Shown here: positions 58,257 through 64,000 of the stretch, piece by piece
Numbering within the stretch: the first letter of the stretch is position 1
How the letters are laid out: the number at the start of each line of letters is the position of its first letter
Assembly (NCBI RefSeq): GCF_001663815.1
Contig: NZ_CP016027.1
Location: forward strand, 2,119,001-2,183,000
Direction of reading: 5' to 3'
Origin: Halothiobacillus diazotrophicus
GTDB taxonomy: Bacteria; Pseudomonadota; Gammaproteobacteria; Halothiobacillales; Halothiobacillaceae
DNA: 64,000 nucleotides
The notes under the pieces: generated by a model
What the model was told of the DNA's origin: nothing
The model's database searches: none
Seen by the model: only the letters and a program-made list of their open reading frames with translations
Position numbers and translations under genes: made by a program

Positions 58257-59147
58257 ATGATGATTTCATATGCCCAGAATTTCGAAGATGTCATGCTCTG
58301 GCGTGTTCTGAAACATGTTGAAAACGGATTTTATGTGGATGTCGGTGCACTGTCGCCGGAATTCGATTCCGTCACCCGATGGTTTTACGAGCAGGGTTGG
58401 CACGGCATCAATATCGAACCGAATCCCGAGTATGTCGGGAAATTGAACGAATGGCGCGGCCGGGATGTCAATCTACCGGTCGCCATCGGTGAAAGTAACG
58501 GGGTCATTGATATCAACATCGTGAGCAATCCCGGACTTTCAACGACAGATCCGCAGATTTTGGCGCAACACGTGGCATCCGGCTTTTCGGTCCGAAAAAC
58601 GACCGTTTTGCTGAAAACCCTGACTTGGGTCTTCGAGCATCACGTGCCGGCGCAGCAGGACGTGCATTTCCTCAAGATTGATGTCGAGGGCGGTGAGGCG
58701 GCCGTCATTCGTGGGCTTGACTGGTCGCGGTTCCGTCCCTGGGTCGTCGTGGCCGAGGCAACCGTGCCGATGTCCAAGCACGAAAGTCATGCCGAGTGGG
58801 AGCCGACGCTGCTGGAAAACAATTATGAGTTCGCCTACGCGGATGGACTCAACCGGTTCTATGTTGCGCGGGAGCACGCTGACCTGCGTGCCGGGTTCGA
58901 TTATCCCCCCAATGTCTTCGACACGTTCGTCCTGGCCAGCCAGATTCGGGCAGAAGAAAAGATCAAGGCATTGGAGGCCGTCCTGGCGGAAGGGGACAAC
59001 GAACTGAGGCAGGACCTCGCACGACTTCGCGCGGCAGAGGCGCAATTCAAGCAGACGGCGATGATCCTCGAGCAGATGGAGCGGAGCAGGTCGTGGCGGT
59101 TGACGCGCCCCTTGCGACTGCTGTCCAACTTGTTTTTAAAGAATTGA
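58257..59147 (+). CDS. FkbM-family methyltransferase with C-terminal coiled coil
   Basis: 296 aa. The SAM-dependent methyltransferase domain of FkbM type (SYAQNFEDVMLWRVLKHVENGFYVDVGAL..., WHGINIEPNPEY, LKIDVEGGE) covers about residues 1-225. A predicted coiled coil (about 233-278) is followed by the short motif SRSWRLTRPLR, also seen at the ends of many O-antigen glycosyltransferases. Probably O-methylates a sugar of the exported glycan. GGAGGG precedes two adjacent ATGs (58257, 58260). A 217-bp gap with no visible gene separates it from wzt. Confidence 0.87.
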   Translation: MMISYAQNFEDVMLWRVLKHVENGFYVDVGALSPEFDSVTRWFYEQGWHGINIEPNPEYVGKLNEWRGRDVNLPVAIGESNGVIDINIVSNPGLSTTDPQILAQHVASGFSVRKTTVLLKTLTWVFEHHVPAQQDVHFLKIDVEGGEAAVIRGLDWSRFRPWVVVAEATVPMSKHESHAEWEPTLLENNYEFAYADGLNRFYVAREHADLRAGFDYPPNVFDTFVLASQIRAEEKIKALEAVLAEGDNELRQDLARLRAAEAQFKQTAMILEQMERSRSWRLTRPLRLLSNLFLKN

Positions 59148-59164
59148 CCTGGAGTGTGTTTTTA

Positions 59165-61789
59165 ATGGGTTCCGCCGATACGGATTTGGTGTTTTTTACG
59201 ATTGTTGCCAAGAACTATGTGTCTTATGCGCGGGTGCTGTGCCGTTCCATTCAGGACCAGCACCCCGAAGCCGCAATCTACGTGTGTCTGAGCGACGAGC
59301 GGGATGCGTCGTTCGACATCGGTCTGGAGGGCGTTGGCGTCGTTTGGGCGGACATGTTGGATCTGCCGGACTTTGACGGATTCGTCTTCAGATATGACGT
59401 CATGGAGTTCAGTACGGCGATCAAGCCCTATTTCTTCAAATGGCTGTACCGCCATACGACGGCGCGTAAACTGATCTATTTGGATCCGGATATCTATGTC
59501 GTCTCGCCGTTGTCCCAAGTGATCGACCGATTGGTACAAGGGAGTTCCGCCGTGCTGACGCCGCACATGACGGCGGAGATTACCGACGCGTGCCGCCCCA
59601 GCGAAAACGACATCATGCGGGTGGGCGTCTACAACCTGGGCTTCCTTGCCGTTGGCCGAACGGAAGAGTCGGAAAAGCTGATCGACTGGTGGGCGCGCCG
59701 ACTCGAGAAAGGCGCCGTCGTGGATCTGGAAAAGGGGCTGTTCACCGATCAGAAGTGGGCGGACCTGATGCCGTGCCTGTTCGATCGTGTCGCGATCCTT
59801 CGCGATGACGGCTACAACGTGGCCTATTGGAATCTTCACTCGCGGATGATTTCCCATCGCGATGGCCTGTGGTATTCCAATGACGCCAGGTTGGCCTTTT
59901 TCCATTTCAGCGGGGTGGATCCCCGATCGCCGGGCATCTTTTCCAAGCACCAGGATCGCTTCATGATCGGCGATATCGGTGCGCTGCGTCCCTTGTATGA
60001 CGATTATCTGAAGGCGTTGACCGAAAACGGTTTTTTCGAGCTGCAAAAAGTACCCTACGGCTTCGGGCGTTTTCCGGATGGCGGTGTCATCCATAAGGCG
60101 GCACGCGTCTACTATCGTGTCTGTGTCGAGGGGCGTGGGACGGTTGTCCCGCGGAATGAACTGACGACCGCCTATTTCAACCAGCTCTGCGAATGTCTTC
60201 CGAGCCACCGGATCGTGACGCGCTTCATGTACGGGCTCTATCTGGCGCAGCCGGAACTGCAGAAGAAATTCGATCTTGAGTCGCGCGAAGGACAGGCCGC
60301 CTTCCTGTTGTGGTTCAGGGATGCCGCGCGGGAAATTTACAAGGTGCCTGCAGTTTTTGTTGATGCCATCGCTCATCTGGTCAGCGATGTATCCATCGCC
60401 GAGCCGGGACGTTTTTCCCTCTTCAATCTGCTGAAGCGTGGTTTCTATCGTCTCGGTTATCGCGTGTATGTGCGTTACCCCGAATTTTCGCGGGCGGTTC
60501 TAAACTGGGCCCCTGCCACCTTCCGCCATAAATTGCGTGCGTCCGCCAAGAGCACGCTGCATTCGCCGCCGACCCCGGTGCGGAATCTGCCGCTGCTGCG
60601 ATGGATCGGGGCTCTGAAGTCCACCTATCGTCACATGTTGGGGCGAGATCGCCGCCATCGTGTACCTGGGGTGAACGTCGTCGGCTATTTGGGGGGCAAC
60701 TTCGGGGTGGCTCAGAACCTCCTCTCTCTCTCTCATTCACTGACTTCGGCCCATTATCCGTTCGACCTGACACGCATCGACGCCGGTACCGCATATACCC
60801 GTGCGGCGACGATCTTCGATACGCGCGTCGTTTCGATCAACACGCGCCTGATTCAGCTTTTCTGCGTCAACTCCGATCAGATGCCCCTGGTCGTCGATGC
60901 CGTGAAAGCCCGCGAGGGACTGAGCGATTATCGGATCGGTTACTGGTTCTGGGAGTTGGCCAATTTTCCCGAGCCCTGGCTCGCGGCACTGGATCTGGTC
61001 GATGAGATCTGGGCGCCGTCCCGATTCATCGAGGCGTCCCTCCGTCGTGTCACGAACAAGAAAATCACCTATATGCCGGTGGCAGTCGAGTTCGAAACGG
61101 CTGCCGTCGCCGATGCCAGCATTCAGACGTTGCCGAAGGACAGGTTCCTGTTCCTGTTCAGTTATGATTTTCACTCGTTTGCCGAGCGGAAAAATCCGGC
61201 GGCCGTGGTGGATGCGTTCCAGCGCGCGTTTCCCGAAGATGATCGCGTCGGGTTGGTCGTCAAGACGGTGCATGGTGCCCAGCATCCCGAGGCCTATAAC
61301 GCCTTGCTGGCGTTGCAGGCACGGGACGCCCGCGTGACCGTGATCGACAAGGTGCTGCCCAGGGATCAGATGTATGCGTTGATCGAACGCTGTGATGCCT
61401 ATGTGAGTCTGCATCGCTCCGAGGGTTTTGGTCTCGGCATGGCTGAGGCGATGTATCTGGGTAAGCCGGTCATCGGGACAGCGTATTCCGGCAACGAGGA
61501 TTTCATGACTGCGGAGAACAGTTGTCTTGTCGATTATCAACTGGTCCCCGTGCCAGAAGGTGCCTATCCGTTTGCGCCGGGGCAGGTCTGGGCCGATCCG
61601 GATGTGGCGCAGGCGGCCGAGTACATGAAGCGACTTGTCGAGGATGCGGCTTTCCGGCAATCGATCGGCCGGCAAGCTCGGGAAACGATTCGTACACGGC
61701 ATGGGTATGAGGCGGTGGGTTCCTTGATGGCGCGTCGACTGGATGAAATCGCGGCCGGTCTGCGGTCGTCGGAACATGATAAGGCATAG
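59165..61789 (+). CDS. Bifunctional glycosyltransferase: GT8-like N-terminal and GT4 C-terminal domains
   Basis: 874 aa from ATG 59165 (MGSADTDLVFFTIVAKNY). The N-terminal half (about 1-310) is GT-A like, with YARVLCRSIQDQHP, the DxD-type metal site YLDPDIYV and FNLGFLAVG-like NLGFLAV. A middle region of about 150 residues is unassigned. The C-terminal half (about 500-870) is a GT-B GT4 domain with the nucleotide-sugar motif SEGFGLGMAEAMYLGKPVIGT. Two active centres would let one protein add two different sugars. A longer in-frame start at 59093 overlaps the fkbM end and is not favoured. Confidence 0.86.
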   Translation: MGSADTDLVFFTIVAKNYVSYARVLCRSIQDQHPEAAIYVCLSDERDASFDIGLEGVGVVWADMLDLPDFDGFVFRYDVMEFSTAIKPYFFKWLYRHTTARKLIYLDPDIYVVSPLSQVIDRLVQGSSAVLTPHMTAEITDACRPSENDIMRVGVYNLGFLAVGRTEESEKLIDWWARRLEKGAVVDLEKGLFTDQKWADLMPCLFDRVAILRDDGYNVAYWNLHSRMISHRDGLWYSNDARLAFFHFSGVDPRSPGIFSKHQDRFMIGDIGALRPLYDDYLKALTENGFFELQKVPYGFGRFPDGGVIHKAARVYYRVCVEGRGTVVPRNELTTAYFNQLCECLPSHRIVTRFMYGLYLAQPELQKKFDLESREGQAAFLLWFRDAAREIYKVPAVFVDAIAHLVSDVSIAEPGRFSLFNLLKRGFYRLGYRVYVRYPEFSRAVLNWAPATFRHKLRASAKSTLHSPPTPVRNLPLLRWIGALKSTYRHMLGRDRRHRVPGVNVVGYLGGNFGVAQNLLSLSHSLTSAHYPFDLTRIDAGTAYTRAATIFDTRVVSINTRLIQLFCVNSDQMPLVVDAVKAREGLSDYRIGYWFWELANFPEPWLAALDLVDEIWAPSRFIEASLRRVTNKKITYMPVAVEFETAAVADASIQTLPKDRFLFLFSYDFHSFAERKNPAAVVDAFQRAFPEDDRVGLVVKTVHGAQHPEAYNALLALQARDARVTVIDKVLPRDQMYALIERCDAYVSLHRSEGFGLGMAEAMYLGKPVIGTAYSGNEDFMTAENSCLVDYQLVPVPEGAYPFAPGQVWADPDVAQAAEYMKRLVEDAAFRQSIGRQARETIRTRHGYEAVGSLMARRLDEIAAGLRSSEHDKA

Positions 61790-61852
61790 TCCGCGCGCAC
61801 GGGACTGGCTACGTTGCCGCCGCGGGATACGGTCGAGCGGGGAACGCGCTGA

Positions 61853-63013
61853 ATGAAGCTGCTCTTTCACTTGGACCGGTCCAGCGCGCGGACAGGCATC
61901 GGGTTTTATACCCAGCACCTCGTCGAGTCGTTGCGAGCCCACCCGGATGTGACCTCGCTGGTCGGCTTTTCCGGGGGCGAGATCTTTCAGGGTGATGCGG
62001 TGTCGTGGGTATTCGATGAGCCGTCGTCACAGACCGCAGGGCTTGGGCAACGGCTCGCGCCATGGCTGCGGCGGATTCCTGGGGCCTATGACCTGCGGCA
62101 ACGCCGGCGGAACTGGGCTGCGGCCCGGATCCTGCCGGCCTACGCCAAGACGGGTTACATCTATCATGAGCCGAATTTCATTCCTGTCAGATACCCAGGA
62201 AAGCAGGTGATTACCGTGCACGATCTGTCCCATGTTCACCAACCGGCGTTTCATCCGCCGGCACGGGTCGCTTACCTGAACGCGCGTCTGGGGCCGGCGA
62301 TGTCTCGGGCCGACGTGATTCTGACCGATTCCCACTTCGTCGCCGAAGAGATTCAGTCGGTCTACGGGGTGCCGGAAGAGCGCGTTTACGTGGCGCATCT
62401 TGGCGTCAGCCCGGATTTCCGTCCGCGAACAGCCGACGAGACGGCATCGACGCGTGCGGGATTTCAGCTGCGCGATCGCGGATTCGTGTTGTCGGTTGCG
62501 ACATTGGAGCCCCGCAAGAACCTGATTCGCCTGATCGATGCTTACGCGCGGCTGCCTTCGACGCTACGGTCGGCCTATCCGTTGGTTCTGGTCGGTGGCG
62601 TGGGCTGGCAGAACGCGGATCTGTTGACCCGGGTTCAGGCGATGGAATCCGCTGGGGAGCTGATCCGCACGGGCTACCTGCCGCAGGCTCAGGTGCTGGA
62701 TTTGTATGCGTCCGCTGCGATCTTTGCCTACCCGTCGCTCTATGAAGGCTTCGGTCTGCCGGTACTGGAGGCTTTTGCCAGCGGTACGCCGGTATTGACG
62801 TCGAATGTCGCCTCCTTGCCCGAGGTGTCGGGCGGTGCGGCGATCGAAGTCGATCCGCATTCGATCCAGGATATCGCCGATGGATTGCACCGCTTGCTGG
62901 AAGATAGTGCGTTGCGGGTACGTATTGTTCAACAGGGGTTGGATCGCGCTCAGCTGTTCAGCTGGACACGCTGCGCTGAACAAACCCTCGACGCCTATCG
63001 GATTTTGTCATGA
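61853..63013 (+). CDS. GT4-family glycosyltransferase
   Basis: 386 aa GT-B enzyme: LLFHLDRSSARTGIGFYTQHLVESL acceptor-side N-terminus, HDLSHVHQPAFHPP, ATLEPRKNLIRLIDAYA and the donor-site YEGFGLPVLEAFASGTPVLTSNVASLPEV. Similar to mannosyltransferases of O-antigen clusters (WbdA/WbaZ group), but the sugar cannot be stated. Its stop overlaps the next gene's start (ATGA). Confidence 0.9.
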   Translation: MKLLFHLDRSSARTGIGFYTQHLVESLRAHPDVTSLVGFSGGEIFQGDAVSWVFDEPSSQTAGLGQRLAPWLRRIPGAYDLRQRRRNWAAARILPAYAKTGYIYHEPNFIPVRYPGKQVITVHDLSHVHQPAFHPPARVAYLNARLGPAMSRADVILTDSHFVAEEIQSVYGVPEERVYVAHLGVSPDFRPRTADETASTRAGFQLRDRGFVLSVATLEPRKNLIRLIDAYARLPSTLRSAYPLVLVGGVGWQNADLLTRVQAMESAGELIRTGYLPQAQVLDLYASAAIFAYPSLYEGFGLPVLEAFASGTPVLTSNVASLPEVSGGAAIEVDPHSIQDIADGLHRLLEDSALRVRIVQQGLDRAQLFSWTRCAEQTLDAYRILS

Positions 63014-64000
63014 AAGGGACAAAGGACGGGTCACCGAAACGGGTCGCCGTCGTGCATGACTGGTTGACCACTTATGCGGGCGCGGAGCGGGTTCTGGAGC
63101 AGATCCTGTCGTTATATCCCGAGGCGGACGTGTTTGCGGTCTGCGATTTTTTGCCCGAAAGCGAACGTACGTTTCTCGGTGGTCGCCAACCGCGCACGAC
63201 GTTCATCCAGAAATTGCCGGGTGCACGTAAACACTATCGGCACTACCTAGCGCTGATGCCTCTGGCCATCGAGCAGTTGGATCTTTCAAGCTACGACTTG
63301 GTGATTTCCAGTTCGCACGCCGTTGCCAAAGGGGTGCTGACCGGCCCGGATCAATTGCATGTGAGCTACGTTTACACACCGATCCGCTACGCCTGGGATT
63401 TGCAGCATCAATACTTGCGCGAATCCGGTCTGGATCGGGGCCTGAAAGGCTGGGTGGCGAAATGGATGCTGCACCGGATCCGGATGTGGGATGCGCGAAC
63501 GGCCAATGGGGTCGATCGATTCATTGCCGATTCCGGGTTCATCGCGCGTCGGATCTGGAAAGTATATCGGCGTGATTCCGAGGTGATCTACCCGCCTGTG
63601 GATGTCACCCGCTTTGCCCTGTGCGCACTCAAGGAGGACTTTTTTCTGACGGCGTCGCGCATGGTGCCGTACAAGAAGATGGATCTGATCGTAGAGGCAT
63701 TTACTGCCATGCCCGAGCGTCGATTGGTCGTGATCGGCGATGGTCCGGAGTGGGAGAAGATCCGCGCCAAGGCCGGGCCGAACGTGACTCTGATGGGTTA
63801 TCAATCGTTCGAGGTGCTTCGGGATCATATGCAACGTGCCAGGGCGTTCGTTTTTGCCGCCGAAGAGGATTTCGGTATTACGCCGCTGGAGGCGCAAGCT
63901 TGTGGTACGCCCGTCATTGCCTATGGTAAGGGCGGCGCTCTGGAGACGGTACGGGATTTGACGGTTTCGGCGCCGACTGGCGTGTTTTTCGATGCGCAAA
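63010..64000 (+). CDS. GT4-family glycosyltransferase, WbaZ-like (partial, C-terminus beyond window)
   Basis: At least 330 codons to the window edge. The N-terminus is KRVAVVHDWLTTYAGAERVLEQIL, followed by SSSHAVAKGVLTGPDQLHVSYVYTPIRYAWD, typical of WbaZ/RfbZ mannosyltransferases and WcaI-like enzymes. The donor motif is EEDFGITPLEAQACGTPVIAYG near the cut. Translationally coupled to the preceding glycosyltransferase. Most of the catalytic domain is present; only the C-terminal helix is missing. Confidence 0.88.
   Translation, partial: MKGTKDGSPKRVAVVHDWLTTYAGAERVLEQILSLYPEADVFAVCDFLPESERTFLGGRQPRTTFIQKLPGARKHYRHYLALMPLAIEQLDLSSYDLVISSSHAVAKGVLTGPDQLHVSYVYTPIRYAWDLQHQYLRESGLDRGLKGWVAKWMLHRIRMWDARTANGVDRFIADSGFIARRIWKVYRRDSEVIYPPVDVTRFALCALKEDFFLTASRMVPYKKMDLIVEAFTAMPERRLVVIGDGPEWEKIRAKAGPNVTLMGYQSFEVLRDHMQRARAFVFAAEEDFGITPLEAQACGTPVIAYGKGGALETVRDLTVSAPTGVFFDAQ

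Overview
The window reads as a chromosomal segment of a GC-rich gammaproteobacterium. The evidence is gene order: queA-tgt-yajC-secD-secF; ndk-rlmN-pilF-rodZ-ispG-hisS-yfgM-bamB-(insert)-der; ileS-lspA-fkpB-ispH; fimU-pilV-pilW-pilX-pilY1-pilE; and a CsrB-type RNA behind a GacA/UvrY-like box. Cytochrome c4 with ResB (system II cytochrome c maturation), a DsrE-like exported protein and a lipid-dehydrogenase-like NADH signature in glutathione reductase would fit a sulfur-oxidising relative (Chromatiales or Halothiobacillaceae), but the genus cannot be proved from this sequence. No insertion sequence, prophage, CRISPR array or rRNA was seen.

Layout. 1-2.5 kb (minus): resB (cut by the window edge) and cytochrome c4, divergent from engB. 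3.6-6.3 kb: a large membrane GGDEF protein with a periplasmic haem-c motif and a degenerate EAL domain. 6.3-12.6 kb (minus): rsmB, lptM, lysA, a peroxiredoxin-glutaredoxin fusion, gor and metR. 12.7-14.2 kb: an alpha/beta hydrolase, then about 600 bp without a convincing protein gene that carries 27 GGA motifs, many in hairpin loops, which I interpret as an unannotated CsrB/RsmZ-family small RNA. 14.2-20 kb: queuosine genes and the Sec accessory complex. 20-25 kb: suhB, trmJ, cysE, a lone iscR, and a stress-type PRC-barrel/DUF1328 pair. 24.6-38.5 kb: the ndk-to-der housekeeping cluster, interrupted by a P-type ATPase and a YdgA-like protein.

38.5-44.1 kb (minus): ileS, lspA, fkpB, ispH (each overlapping the next by ATGA) and cysZ. 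44.3-51.9 kb (minus): a type IV pilus minor-pilin/PilY1 operon ending in an extra FimT-like pilin. 52.2-56 kb: nadA, a small DsrE-like exported protein behind an AT-rich leader, and a CPA1-type antiporter. 56.1-56.4 kb: tRNA-Gly, tRNA-Val and tRNA-Asp with their own promoter and terminator. From 56.5 kb to the end: a surface-polysaccharide locus with ABC-2 exporter, FkbM methyltransferase and three glycosyltransferase genes, the last cut by the window edge.

Most genes are ordinary housekeeping genes. The main new signal is the CsrB-like RNA at about 13.64-14.15 kb, which could link a GacS/GacA-type two-component system to CsrA control of pili, c-di-GMP and polysaccharide genes such as those found in this window. 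A second notable point is that the glutathione reductase has the residues expected of an NADH-using rather than NADPH-using enzyme.
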